DNA of 64,000 bases from the NCBI GenBank assembly GCA_937916135.1, contig CALFTQ010000015.1, positions 7,090 through 71,089 of the forward strand, in the 5' to 3' direction. Below the pieces are notes generated by a model that searched no databases, had not been told where the DNA came from, and was given only the letters and a program-made list of their open reading frames with translations. The position numbers and the translations under genes are program-made. This document shows positions 41,100 through 49,792 of the stretch, one piece after another (position 1 is the stretch's first letter; each line of letters opens with the position of its first letter). The DNA comes from an uncultured Verrucomicrobiales bacterium (GTDB taxonomy: Bacteria > Verrucomicrobiota > Verrucomicrobiia > Verrucomicrobiales > Akkermansiaceae).

Positions 41100-41798
41100 T
41101 TATTCCTGGCGACCGAAGAAGCGCAGCAGCATGAGGAAGAGGTTGATGAAGTCCAGATACAGGGAAAGGGCTCCCAGCACGGCTCCCTTACTGCGCACGG
41201 TTTCATCCTCGCAGGTGCCCAGCTCAATCAGCCGCTGGGTGTCATAGGCGGTGAAAAGGGCAAAGATGACCACACCGGCGCAGGAGATGCCGAAATCCAG
41301 CATGCTGTTGCCCCAGAAGATGTTCACAATCATGGCAACCAGCAGGCCGATGAGCAGCATGAAGAGCGTGCGGCCCATGGTGCTCAGGTTACGCTTGGTC
41401 ACCGCGCCGTAGATGGACATGCCGCCGAACATGGCAGCGGTGCAGCCGAAGGCCTTGGCCACGGAATCCATGCCGTACACCACCAGAATGGGCCCGAAGA
41501 GCAGACCCTGGATGCCGGCGAAGGCCAGCAGCAGAATGGTGAGTGCCCCGGTGGAAAGCTTGTTGGCCCCGAAGCTCATGAACAAGATGATGCCGAGCGT
41601 GCCAAGGTACACAATCCAGGAATTCTTGGCAGCCCACATGAGACTCTGGGCATCCTGCGCGGTGTAGGCAGCCACACCAGCCGTAATCAGCATGCACACG
41701 GCCATCCACAGATAGACCTTGTTGAGGAAAGCTTTTGCGAGCGCTGCACTGTTTGCGACCGGCAGCTGGCCGTTTTCAGGGTATGTTTGATTGTCCAT
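41100..41798 (-). CDS. Bax inhibitor-1/YccA family membrane protein, 232 aa
   Basis: Seven hydrophobic segments of the BI-1 family, with the signature GMSIYGAVTKRNLSTMGRTLFM in the loop and the end YLDFINLFLMLLRFFG. Bacterial members such as YccA interact with FtsH or conduct calcium. ATG 41798 coincides with the predicted start of transcription from the promoter at 41805-41833. It is first gene of the four-gene minus-strand cluster leading to alpha-galactosidase. Confidence 0.93.
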   Translation of the reverse strand: MDNQTYPENGQLPVANSAALAKAFLNKVYLWMAVCMLITAGVAAYTAQDAQSLMWAAKNSWIVYLGTLGIILFMSFGANKLSTGALTILLLAFAGIQGLLFGPILVVYGMDSVAKAFGCTAAMFGGMSIYGAVTKRNLSTMGRTLFMLLIGLLVAMIVNIFWGNSMLDFGISCAGVVIFALFTAYDTQRLIELGTCEDETVRSKGAVLGALSLYLDFINLFLMLLRFFGRQE

Positions 41799-41804
41799 GT
41801 GACC

Positions 41805-41833
41805 ATTCTAATGGCATGTATACCCTAAGTCAA
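41805..41833 (-). promoter_or_regulatory. sigma-70 promoter, leaderless, for Bax-inhibitor-like gene
   Basis: On the minus strand: TTGACT (41833-41828), 17-bp spacer, TAGAAT (41810-41805). Seven bases further is the A of the ATG at 41798. Confidence 0.75.
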
Positions 41834-42092
41834 GCAGTCTCTGCCGGCTGACGCAAAAGAACTTCGAGTTTTCTGGCGATTTTGAAGTCCTCTGAAGGCA
41901 TAAATATGGTTCAAGTTGTCACTCTGAGCATGCGTATAGATACATTCCTTGATAATAACAAGGCTATAACAAATTTCCGCTGCAGATACGGGGTGAATTC
42001 GTCGAACTTCATTTTTTCTGGCGAAAAAAACAGCCCTTTCGTGGGGAAAGGACTGGATGAAATCTGAGGTGAATCGAGCAAGGAGGGGAAGC

Positions 42093-43172
42093 TTACTCGA
42101 TGGGCAGGGCTCCTTCGGGGGCTTGCCAGGTATCGGCTTCCTCCGGGGTGGAGCCTGGTTCAACGGTAATGATAGCCGGTTGAGCTGGGGCTTCCACTAC
42201 CGGGGCACCGGGAGCCGGTTCGTAGTTTGGCTCCGTCACCTGAGCAGAGGGCTTGCGCGGGGATATAATCTTTCCCTGTCGCCGTTTTTTTGGCGCCGGG
42301 CTGCCGGGCGCGGCCTCAAAATCGCTCATGTCCACCATGTCGTCAATGCCGAATGCGTAGCGGGCCATGTCGGGCAGGTTGTCCTTTATGAGCATAGCTA
42401 CTGGGAAACGAACCTGGCCCTGCGGGGTTCGCAGGGTGATGCGGCCTGCTTCCAGCCGGTGAATGATGGCGTTGGCGTACACGCGTCCATTGGTGGTGGA
42501 GACGTTGCCCACAGGCAGCCCGATGAGGAGGTTCCTGGCTACGCTGCGGGAGGTCTTGTCCTCCTGGCGGATTTCGCGTTGCAGGGAGAGGACCCGGTCA
42601 CGTTCTGTTTCAATACCCTGCTTGTGTTCGGCTAACTGGCGGTTTACGGCGTCAATCTGGAGATTCAGGTGGGAGATGCGTTCGCGCATGTGGAGCGCTT
42701 CATCGGCCTTGTAGGCTGCATCCTGCAGTTGTTCGTGCTGTTTGCAAAGCTCCAGGTGCTCCGCCTGCGCCACCTCCAGCGGGGAGGGAACACGGTAAAG
42801 CTCCATTTGCTGGTATACATACCAGGCACCGCCACCAATGGCGCCGAGCAGCAGCATTACCAGGATGAAATCAAAAAATGCTGCTGCCCAGCCTCCCTTT
42901 TTCTTTTCAGGCTTGGCGTCTGCCGGCTGTGCGGGTGCCGCTTCCTGAACCATGGCTTCCGGCTTGGCTTGTTCGACACGCGGTTTTTCCTCTGCCGCAG
43001 GTTTCGGTGCTTCCTGCGGAGCCGGGAATGTCTGCCGTTTTACCGTCTGTGCAGACATGCGGGGCTGGGGCCTGGATGTGGATTCCGCCTGAGGGTTGGG
43101 CACAATGGGTGAGTTGCTCCAGGAAAGGGTCACCTTGTCCTTCATGTCCTTATTGGAGTTGGTGGAAGTCAT
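42093..43172 (-). CDS. membrane protein with coiled coil, 359 aa
   Basis: A long proline/alanine-rich cytoplasmic N-terminus (about residues 1-95) is followed by one membrane helix (FFDFILVMLLLGAIGGGAWYVY, about 99-120). A periplasmic coiled coil runs at about 130-195 (LELCKQHEQLQDAAYKADEAL and on). Then comes a domain with TLRTPQGQVRFPVAML and a proline-rich tail. Family not recognised. Its start overlaps the stop of the upstream lipoprotein, which also has a coiled coil, so the two probably form an envelope complex. Confidence 0.65.
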   Translation of the reverse strand: MTSTNSNKDMKDKVTLSWSNSPIVPNPQAESTSRPQPRMSAQTVKRQTFPAPQEAPKPAAEEKPRVEQAKPEAMVQEAAPAQPADAKPEKKKGGWAAAFFDFILVMLLLGAIGGGAWYVYQQMELYRVPSPLEVAQAEHLELCKQHEQLQDAAYKADEALHMRERISHLNLQIDAVNRQLAEHKQGIETERDRVLSLQREIRQEDKTSRSVARNLLIGLPVGNVSTTNGRVYANAIIHRLEAGRITLRTPQGQVRFPVAMLIKDNLPDMARYAFGIDDMVDMSDFEAAPGSPAPKKRRQGKIISPRKPSAQVTEPNYEPAPGAPVVEAPAQPAIITVEPGSTPEEADTWQAPEGALPIE

Positions 43173-43534
43173 CAGCGTTTGTGGAGGTTGGCGGTTTCAC
43201 TCTGCAGCAGTCGGAAATTGGCGCGGAAGGCATCCAGCCGGTCCTGCAGCTGGATAACGCGGAGCTTGGCCGCAGTCTGCTGTTGCTTCAGTTGTTTGAG
43301 TTCGTTGAGCGCAGCGGTAAGCTCCCGTTCTTTTGCTTCAATGCTTTCGGCAAGACCAGGTTCAATATCGCCTGCCTGTTTCACAATCTGTTGCATGCGG
43401 ACAATTTCCTTGCGCAGAACGGCATTTTGTTCGTGTGCCAGGCGGAGCTGTTCCGGATTGTCAGCCTGCGGATAGCAGCTGCTCAGCGAAACCGCGCAGA
43501 CGCAGACGATGGAGAAAATGGAGAGATGATTCAC
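43172..43534 (-). CDS. coiled-coil lipoprotein, 120 aa
   Basis: Lipoprotein signal ending in SLSSC20, then an almost continuous coiled coil (EQLRLAHEQNAVLRKEIVRM and LTAALNELKQLKQQQTAAKL). GTG 43534 is the start: the transcription start predicted by the promoter at 43541-43568 falls on it. It is likely anchored in the outer or inner membrane facing the periplasm and paired with the following coiled-coil membrane protein. Unknown function. Confidence 0.7.
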   Translation of the reverse strand: MNHLSIFSIVCVCAVSLSSCYPQADNPEQLRLAHEQNAVLRKEIVRMQQIVKQAGDIEPGLAESIEAKERELTAALNELKQLKQQQTAAKLRVIQLQDRLDAFRANFRLLQSETANLHKR

Positions 43535-43540
43535 GCCTCA

Positions 43541-43568
43541 ATCATACGCACATATTGCCTTGCGTCAA
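43541..43568 (-). promoter_or_regulatory. sigma-70 promoter, leaderless, for lipoprotein
   Basis: On the minus strand: TTGACG (43568-43563), 16-bp spacer, TATGAT (43546-43541); the GTG start is seven bases on. Confidence 0.65.
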
Positions 43569-43633
43569 GCATGTTCTGTGTCACTTCCCCGCTATCTCCG
43601 GTGCAGAATCGGAATTTGGTGCGAAGATGAATG

Positions 43634-43664
43634 AAAACCGCCCTGCGATGCGTGCAGAGCGGTT
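43634..43664 (-). terminator. terminator after Gfo/Idh gene
   Basis: Stem AACCGC...GCGGTT with inner CTGC/GCAG, followed on the minus strand by TTTT (43637-43634), 24 bases after the stop at 43688. Confidence 0.75.
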
Positions 43665-43687
43665 GTTCCTAATGGTACTGGTGAAAA

Positions 43688-45007
43688 TCAGTAATTCAGC
43701 TCGCCGGCGAGCACTCGGCGCTCGAATTCCTTGATATCCACCACTTCGCCGGTGCGTCGGGCGTGCTCCACGGCAAAGGCGATGACGTGGGAGTGGGCGC
43801 TGGCCTGGATGGGGGTGGTCATGAGGGCTGTGTCCTCCACCACGCGCATGTCGTTGTACAGGTTGCTCACCAGCCCCCAGTCGCCACCACCGTGGCCGGC
43901 ATAGCCGCCGGCGGCTTCCTCGATGGCGACTGTGCGCATCTTCCTGGAGAAATGCTCGGTGATGGTGATTTCTCCCGGGCCGTTTTCCTTGTAGAAGGCA
44001 CCGGCGCGCAGCTTGGCCCTGGTGCCGTAGATTTCGATGTGACGGCCCTCTTCAAAGGCGGTCATGGTGAAGGTGCCGGTGATACCGCCGGCATAGCGCA
44101 AGATGGCCACCAGGTGATCCGGCTGGTCGTTGTCCTCACACTGGAAGGCATCGCGCCCCCAGGGGGAGGTTTTGAGCCATTCGGTGATATCCTCCGGCGT
44201 GGCTTCGTCCACACCGTCCATCACCATCCTGAGCCAGCGGCGGCAGGAGTCGTCCGTGATGTATTTGCGGGCATCCCAGGGGTCCTCGCCGATGGGGGTG
44301 GTCCAGTCGGTGCAGCGGGCGGGACGTGGCTCGGCCAGTGATTCCTTGCGGAAGAAGGAAAGCTCGCCGAAGCTGGAGACCTGTTCGCAGGGACGGTTGA
44401 GCAGCCAGTAGAGGATGTCCATATCGTGGCAGCACTTGGCCACAATCATGGGGGTGGACTTCGAGCTGTTGCCCCAGTGGCCGCGCACGAAGGAATGCCC
44501 GAAATGCCAGGCGCCTACGCCCTCGTTGGCGTTGAAGGTCATGATTTCACCCAGCTCCCCGCTGCGGATGACATTGCGGATAGCGTTGTAGAACGGCGTG
44601 TAGCGCAGCACGTGGCAGATTGCCACACGGCGGCCCAGCTTCTCCGCCAGGTCGCGCAGCTCCAGTGCCTCGCGCAGGGTTTTGGCAATCGGCTTCTCCA
44701 GCAGCAGGTCGTAGCCCAGCTCCAGCGCGCGCCTGGCGGGCTCGAAGTGGTAGTCGTCCTGCGTGCCGATGATAGCCACATCCGCCATTTTCGGCTGGCT
44801 GAGCAGCTCATCGGCACAGGAAAAGAGACGGATGCCTCCGCGCTCCTCCTCCGGGGCAAAATCGCGCACCTGTTCGGCGCGGCAGGTCACCGGGTCCGCC
44901 GCCGCCACAATGCGGAACTGCTCCGGGTATTCCATGGCCAATTTCATATACGTGCGTGTGCGGGAACCGCAACCAATGCCAACCAGCGTGATTCTGTCCT
45001 TTTCCAT
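43688..45007 (-). CDS. Gfo/Idh/MocA family oxidoreductase, 439 aa
   Basis: NAD(P)-dependent sugar-type dehydrogenase. Rossmann motif ITLVGIGCGSRTRTY at the N-terminus, cofactor-binding LEKPIAKT at about residue 100, and the substrate-domain motif KCCHDMDILYWLL with the catalytic His-Asp pair. Start ATG 45007 (MEKDRITLVG) is chosen because the longer frame would begin upstream of the promoter -10 at 45028-45033. There is no Tat or Sec signal, so it is cytoplasmic. It is a single-gene unit. The substrate is unknown; in gut Verrucomicrobiota such enzymes often act in glycan breakdown. Confidence 0.92.
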   Translation of the reverse strand: MEKDRITLVGIGCGSRTRTYMKLAMEYPEQFRIVAAADPVTCRAEQVRDFAPEEERGGIRLFSCADELLSQPKMADVAIIGTQDDYHFEPARRALELGYDLLLEKPIAKTLREALELRDLAEKLGRRVAICHVLRYTPFYNAIRNVIRSGELGEIMTFNANEGVGAWHFGHSFVRGHWGNSSKSTPMIVAKCCHDMDILYWLLNRPCEQVSSFGELSFFRKESLAEPRPARCTDWTTPIGEDPWDARKYITDDSCRRWLRMVMDGVDEATPEDITEWLKTSPWGRDAFQCEDNDQPDHLVAILRYAGGITGTFTMTAFEEGRHIEIYGTRAKLRAGAFYKENGPGEITITEHFSRKMRTVAIEEAAGGYAGHGGGDWGLVSNLYNDMRVVEDTALMTTPIQASAHSHVIAFAVEHARRTGEVVDIKEFERRVLAGELNY

Positions 45008-45027
45008 AATGCGTATGTGTTGCCCCC

Positions 45028-45056
45028 ATTGTACGCCGGGCTCCTGCACGATGCAA
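45028..45056 (-). promoter_or_regulatory. sigma-70 promoter of Gfo/Idh gene
   Basis: On the minus strand: TTGCAT (45056-45051), 17-bp spacer, TACAAT (45033-45028). The leader would be about 13 bases. Confidence 0.6.
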
Positions 45057-45114
45057 GTGAAAAAGGAGCTTCTGCGCGATGAATGCGCAGGTGTCCTGAA
45101 GTTTGATCACAGAG

Positions 45115-45630
45115 CTCGATAAATTGGAATTTGGCGTAGCCAAATTCCCATCCCTCATGCGTCAGCGTGAGGGATTTCATACATGCCGCAGGCATGTATT
45201 TCATGCACAGCGCCAGCTGTGCTTTCATACCGCTGCTCGCAGCGGTATTTACATACACCGGCGCAGCCGGTGTAATTCATTGAGCGTAGCGACAAGTTAC
45301 CGCTGCATCAGCAGCGGTACTACCCATTTACCAAATGAATTAGAATTTGCAAACATTGGGATACTCAAGGCCTTAGAAACATTTTCCCAAGGAAAGGAAA
45401 TATATTGTGCGATGGCCATTGGTTGTACCGCTGCTTATGCAGCGGTAACTAGTCGCCGCTACGCGGCTCAATGAATTACACGCAAAGCGTGTATGTAAAT
45501 ACGCCCATTCGGGCGTATGAAAGCGCAGCTGGCGCTGCGCATGAAATACCGCCTGGCGGCGGTGCGAAAGCGGCACTACGTGCCGCATGGCTCCGGCGCA
45601 CGCGCCAGAGCCAAATTCCAATTTATCGCG
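45115..45630. mobile_element. MITE-like element made of hairpin arrays
   Basis: Terminal inverted repeats CGATAAATTGGAATTTGGC (45117-45135) and its exact inverse (45610-45628), extendable to 20 of 21 bases. They are flanked by the pentamer CAGAG at 45110-45114 and 45631-45635, a possible target duplication. Inside, each half is a row of short perfect palindromes joined by fixed linkers (TTTCAT, ATTTCAT, ATTTACAT, AATTCATTGAG). The two halves mirror each other. Paired stems differ in sequence yet keep complementarity, for example GCACAGC/GCTGTGC on the left and GCGCAGC/GCTGCGC on the right. A central ~110 bases (about 45325-45425) is unique. No gene is seen inside. Confidence 0.75.
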
Positions 45631-45805
45631 CAGAGGGGGGGCATCTTCCAAAAGGTTGCCGATGTTACAAGTCTTTTGGATATGTGGAAAAAAGCTGGGA
45701 AAAGCCCTTTAGGCTTGTATTTCAGGGCAGATTATGGCAGTATAGGTCAACGGCGCGCGTGGGTGCCGGTAAAGAGAGACGAAATCGCAACCCCTCAGAG
45801 GAGCC

Positions 45806-46795
45806 ATGATTCGCATATACACGCAGACGGAGAATGGAATTTCCCGCACGGTGGGCCTGGAAGAGCAGGAGAACCGCCGCGGGGATGTGTTCTGGATTGA
45901 CCTCCTGACGCCGAATGCTGATGAACTAAGGTATGCGGAATCGCTTTGCAGCATCGAGATGCCCACGAAGGATGAGATGCGCGAAATTGAGGCTACCTCG
46001 CGTCTGTATTGCGAGGACGGCGGCCGTTTCATGACCACCACGGTGCTTTCCCGCGTGGAGACGGATGAACCCATCATCTCGGAAATCACTTTCATTCTGA
46101 AGAGCAAGCTGCTCATCACCATCCGCCACACGGATTCGTACTCCTTCCGCATGTTCTCGCAGCAGCTGCTGCGCATGAGCCAGACGAACCGCGACCTGGT
46201 GTTCATCGGGCTTCTGGAAACACTGGTGGATCGCCAGGCTGACGTGCTGGAACGCTTCGGTGCCGACCTCGATACGCTTTCCAAAAAAGTATTCGGCACA
46301 CACCACACCCGCCGGAAGCAGAAGAAGGAAGACCCGGATACCGATGACCTGCGCGATGCCCTGGAAGAGCTGGGCCGAGTGGGTGACCTCATCACCCGCC
46401 AGCGCGATGCCCTGGTGAACCTCCTGCGCCTCATCACCTACGCCGGTAACGAGGAAAGCTGCGTGAGCGACGATAACCTGTATATGCCGCTGCGCTCCGT
46501 CTCCCGAGACGTGAACTCCCTTTCCGAATATGCGGCCTTCCTTTCCAACAAGATCAACTTCATGCTCGATGCCGTGCTCGGGCTCATCAACATCGAGCAG
46601 AATGATATCTTCAAGGTGTTCACCATCATGAGCGTGGTGTTCCTGCCGCCCACGCTGATTGCCAGCATCTTCGGCATGAACTTCAAGTTCATTCCCTTCC
46701 TGCAGACGGACTGGGGCGTGTGGGTATCGCTGGTGCTCATGGTGCTTTCCGGTGCGCTGCCCCTCATCATCTTCAAAATCAAACGCTATATCTGA
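45806..46795 (+). CDS. corA: CorA-family magnesium/divalent cation transporter, 329 aa
   Basis: Pentameric inner-membrane Mg2+ channel. A large N-terminal cytoplasmic domain precedes two C-terminal helices, the first ending in the signature GMN (IASIFGMNFKFIP, about residue 290) and the second before a basic KIKRYI tail. 329 aa is the standard size. The start ATG 45806 has AGAGGAG just upstream, too close to be an ideal ribosome site. It is followed two bases later by argB, so the three genes corA-argB-nadK look like one operon. The 175 bases before it, after the hairpin element, contain no gene. Confidence 0.93.
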   Translation: MIRIYTQTENGISRTVGLEEQENRRGDVFWIDLLTPNADELRYAESLCSIEMPTKDEMREIEATSRLYCEDGGRFMTTTVLSRVETDEPIISEITFILKSKLLITIRHTDSYSFRMFSQQLLRMSQTNRDLVFIGLLETLVDRQADVLERFGADLDTLSKKVFGTHHTRRKQKKEDPDTDDLRDALEELGRVGDLITRQRDALVNLLRLITYAGNEESCVSDDNLYMPLRSVSRDVNSLSEYAAFLSNKINFMLDAVLGLINIEQNDIFKVFTIMSVVFLPPTLIASIFGMNFKFIPFLQTDWGVWVSLVLMVLSGALPLIIFKIKRYI

Positions 46796-46797
46796 CC

Positions 46798-47706
46798 ATG
46801 ATACCCATTCGCAAGGTTGTTACCCCGGACCAGGAGATTTATAAGGCCGATATCCTCATTGAAGCCCTGCCGTACCTGCAGGCATACCGTGACCAGACCA
46901 TCCTCATCAAGTTCGGCGGTTCCGCCATGGATAATCCTGACCTGGTGAAGTCGCTCATGCGCGATATCGTGGTGATGGAAACCATGGGCCTGAACCCGGT
47001 GGTGGTACACGGCGGCGGCAAGGCTATCTCCAAGGCCATGGCCGATGCCGGTCTGGAAGCCCGCTTCGTGAACGGGCTCCGCGTGACCACGCCCGAGGCT
47101 ATTGACATTGTGGAGCGCACGCTCAGCGGCACCATCAACCCCGGCCTGGTGGAGATGATGCGCGGCCACGGCGGCAAGGCCGTGGGTATCCCCGGCACCA
47201 ACGTGTTTGTGGGTGAGAAAATCATGGAGAAGGATGCCGAGGGCAACCCGGTGGATATCGGTATGGTTGGCAACGTCATCGGGTGCCAGCTTTCCCGCGT
47301 GAAAGAGGCTCTTTCCCTCCAGCTCACCCCGGTGATTTCTCCGCTGGCCCGCGAGCTGGGCACCAATCATTCCCTGAATGTGAATGCCGACCTGGCCGCC
47401 GCTGCGCTGGCCCGCGAGCTGAAGCCGGTGAAGCTGGTGTACATTTCCGATGTGCCCGGTCTGATGAATGACCCGGGCGACCCGAGTACCATCATCCAGA
47501 GTATCAACCGCAAGGAAGCTTTCGAGCTCATCGAGAAAGGCATTATCTCCGGCGGCATGATTCCCAAGGTGAAGAGCGCGGTGGATGCGCTGAACGCCGG
47601 TGTGCGCAAGGTTCACTTCATTGATGGTCGCCTGCGCCACACGCTGCTGCTGGAAATCTTCACCCCCGAGGGTATCGGCACCGAGATTGTCCGCGAACAA
47701 CGCTGA
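46798..47706 (+). CDS. argB: acetylglutamate kinase
   Basis: Phosphorylates N-acetyl-L-glutamate, the second step of arginine synthesis. ATP site ILIKFGGSAM (about residues 36-45), substrate motif VVVHGGGKAIS (about 66-76), then RFVNGLRVTTPEAIDIVE, and NVNADLAAAALARELKPVKLVYISDVPG near the C-terminus, as in the amino acid kinase family. The start is ATG 46798, two bases after the corA stop; an in-frame upstream GTG lies inside corA. argD lies elsewhere in this window (61033). Confidence 0.95.
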   Translation: MIPIRKVVTPDQEIYKADILIEALPYLQAYRDQTILIKFGGSAMDNPDLVKSLMRDIVVMETMGLNPVVVHGGGKAISKAMADAGLEARFVNGLRVTTPEAIDIVERTLSGTINPGLVEMMRGHGGKAVGIPGTNVFVGEKIMEKDAEGNPVDIGMVGNVIGCQLSRVKEALSLQLTPVISPLARELGTNHSLNVNADLAAAALARELKPVKLVYISDVPGLMNDPGDPSTIIQSINRKEAFELIEKGIISGGMIPKVKSAVDALNAGVRKVHFIDGRLRHTLLLEIFTPEGIGTEIVREQR

Positions 47707-47723
47707 ATCCCCCCCCCACCACC

Positions 47724-48569
47724 GTGAAAACGCCCGCTTCCATCGGCATACTGGCTCCCACTCGCTCGGCTCCCTGTCTGCTGGCTCTGCAGCAGCTTAT
47801 GGATGCCTGCTCCGCGGCCGGACTGAATGCCTACGAAATGGGCAAGAACACGGTGAACGACCCGGTGCTCGGCCATCCTGAGCTGATTCTCTGCCTAGGG
47901 GGCGATGGTACCATGCTCTCCGTTGCCCTGGCAGCCAGCAGCACCGGCACCATCATCGGCGGTATCAATATGGGGCACCTCGGCTTCCTGAGCGCCTGCG
48001 GCCGCGATGAAATGGAACTGCTGGTGAGCGCCCTGGCCGAGGGAACCTACGAGGTGGATGAACGCGCCATGCTCGAAGTCCGCAAGTTCGATGCTGCGGG
48101 CGAGGAGACAAATCGCCGTTTCTATGCGCTCAATGAGCTTTCCCTAACGCGCGCCAAGACCGGCAAGATGATTGATGTGGATGTGGAGCTGGACAGCAAG
48201 CTCCTCAACCGTTACCATGCAGACGGCATTCTGGTGGCCACGCCCACCGGCTCTACGGCTTATTCCATGTCGGCAGGTGGCCCGCTCATGTGGCCGACAG
48301 CCGGGGTGACCTGCCTGACCCCCATCTGCCCGCACAGCCTCACAAGCCGCCCGATTGTGCTGCCGGATTCGGTGGAAATCACCCTGCGCCCGCGCGAGCG
48401 CCGCGGCCGCGCCGAAGAATCGCTCATTTTCTCGCTGGACGGCCGAAATATCTACCCCATCACGCTCAATGAGACCCTGCGCGTGCGCAAAGCCCCGAAC
48501 CCGCTCCGGCTGCTGAACCTGCCCGGCAGCGACTACGCTGCCCGCCTGCGCGCCAAGCTCCGCTGGTAA
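47724..48569 (+). CDS. nadK: NAD kinase
   Basis: Makes NADP from NAD and ATP. The diagnostic GGDGTML motif starts at residue 59, followed by GINMGHLGFLSAC and later the NE motif ALNELSLTRAK, and the glycine-rich TPTGSTAYSMSAGGPLMWP. 281 aa is the usual length. GTG 47724 is the start, 17 bases after argB, so it is probably co-transcribed. It ends about 90 bases before the bidirectional terminator at 48660-48700. Confidence 0.94.
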   Translation: MKTPASIGILAPTRSAPCLLALQQLMDACSAAGLNAYEMGKNTVNDPVLGHPELILCLGGDGTMLSVALAASSTGTIIGGINMGHLGFLSACGRDEMELLVSALAEGTYEVDERAMLEVRKFDAAGEETNRRFYALNELSLTRAKTGKMIDVDVELDSKLLNRYHADGILVATPTGSTAYSMSAGGPLMWPTAGVTCLTPICPHSLTSRPIVLPDSVEITLRPRERRGRAEESLIFSLDGRNIYPITLNETLRVRKAPNPLRLLNLPGSDYAARLRAKLRW

Positions 48570-48659
48570 TAATCTGCTGGTTTCTGTTCCTTTTTCTCGA
48601 CATGTATGTGTGTGTGTGTGGTGTAGACCACAGTGCGCATATCGTGTTGGCCGTACGGC

Positions 48660-48700
48660 AAAAGCAAGCCCCATAGCTTTGTGCTATGGGGCTTGCTTTT
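48660..48700. terminator. bidirectional terminator between nadK and DAHP synthase
   Basis: An 18-bp perfect stem, AAAAGCAAGCCCCATAGC with its inverse, around a 5-base loop; A-run on one side and T-run on the other, so it works for both convergent genes. A (GT)n run at 48606-48621 lies just before it. Confidence 0.9.
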
Positions 48701-48724
48701 AGTTGAGACGATATATGAAGCGCT

Positions 48725-49789
48725 TTACTTCGCAAGCTTGGCGCGGCGTGCACGCACACCGGCGGCGAGGGTATCAAACATACCGAGGGTGCCGTTCCAG
48801 TCGATGCATGCATCTGTGATGCTGACGCCGTATTTCATATCCGGGCTGCACTTCTGGTTGCCGGAGCAGAGGTTGCTCTCAATCATGACTGCGCCGATGT
48901 GGTCGCCACCGGCAGCCAGCTGCTCAGCCACGCTGAAGGCGACTGCCGGTTGCCGGGTCCAGTCCTTGTGGCTGTTGCCATGGGAGCAGTCGATCATGAT
49001 GCGGTTGGAGATACCGGCTTTCTGCTGGGTGTCCCAGGCGTTCTGCACATGCTCAGGGCTGTAGTTGGGCCCGTCTGTAGAGCCTCGCAGGATGAGGTGG
49101 CAGCCTTCGTTGCCCTTGGTGGACACGATGGCTGACACGCCCTGCTTGGTAACGGAGAGGAAGCAGTGCGGGTGCTCAGCGGAGACAATGGCGTCCACCG
49201 CAATCTGCACGCAGCCGGTGGTGCCGTTCTTGAAACCGATAGGCATGGAGAGGCCACTGGCCAGCTCCCGGTGCACCTGGCTTTCCGTGGTGCGGGCACC
49301 AATAGCACCCCAGACGATGAGGTCACTGATATACTGCGGGGTAATTACGTCCAGGAACTCCGTGGCAGCGGGCACTCCCATCTCGCTCAGGCGCACCAGG
49401 AGCCCGCGTGCCATGCGCAGACCGCTGTTGATGTTGTATGTCTCGTCCATGAACGGGTCATTGATAAGCCCTTTCCAGCCAACGGTGGTACGGGGTTTCT
49501 CAAAATACACGCGCATGATGAGCAGCAGGTCTTTCTCATACTTTCTGGCAGCTTCAGCCAGCAGTCCGGCGTATTCAATGGCTGCCTTGGTGTCGTGAAT
49601 GGAGCAGGGGCCCACAATGACGGCCAGGCGGTCGTCCTTGCCAGTCAGAATATCCTGAAAGGCCTGGCGGGTCTCATATACCATGCGGGTGGCTTCCGGC
49701 GAGGCCGGAAAGTCCTCCATGAGAATGGCGGGGGATATCAGCGGGCGAATGCCCGTGAGACGTACGTCGTCTGTGATGTATTGGTTCAT
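48725..49789 (-). CDS. aroG: 3-deoxy-7-phosphoheptulonate synthase, class I
   Basis: Condenses phosphoenolpyruvate and erythrose 4-phosphate, the entry to the shikimate pathway. Type I motifs are VIVGPCSIHDTKAAIEYA, MRVYFEKPRTTVGWKGLINDP, GARTTESQVHRELASGLSMPIGFKNGT and the metal-binding MIDCSHGNSHKD. 354 aa matches AroF/G/H; which regulatory isoform cannot be judged, so the symbol is nominal. It starts three bases after the pseudopilin stop and so is expressed from the pseudopilin promoter or by coupling, a functionally odd pairing. Confidence 0.92.
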   Translation of the reverse strand: MNQYITDDVRLTGIRPLISPAILMEDFPASPEATRMVYETRQAFQDILTGKDDRLAVIVGPCSIHDTKAAIEYAGLLAEAARKYEKDLLLIMRVYFEKPRTTVGWKGLINDPFMDETYNINSGLRMARGLLVRLSEMGVPAATEFLDVITPQYISDLIVWGAIGARTTESQVHRELASGLSMPIGFKNGTTGCVQIAVDAIVSAEHPHCFLSVTKQGVSAIVSTKGNEGCHLILRGSTDGPNYSPEHVQNAWDTQQKAGISNRIMIDCSHGNSHKDWTRQPAVAFSVAEQLAAGGDHIGAVMIESNLCSGNQKCSPDMKYGVSITDACIDWNGTLGMFDTLAAGVRARRAKLAK

Positions 49790-49792
49790 TAA

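Noticed and set aside
41825..42163. 112-aa minus-strand frame between the Bax-inhibitor-like and coiled-coil genes
   Set aside because: No family, overlaps the end of the 42093-43172 gene in another frame, and its start is inside that gene.
45115..45630. CRISPR array as an explanation for the regular hairpins
   Set aside because: No constant direct repeat of CRISPR length; the stems vary and the linkers are 6-11 bases. No cas genes are nearby.
45640..45805. Magnesium riboswitch before corA
   Set aside because: The 165-base leader has some pairing (GGGTGC...GCAACCC), but I could not fit it to the known magnesium-sensing RNA classes.
45050..45900. Several 90-130 aa frames on both strands between the oxidoreductase and corA
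   Set aside because: They read through the hairpin element, where palindromes keep frames open by chance. Their translations are rich in palindrome-encoded repeats.
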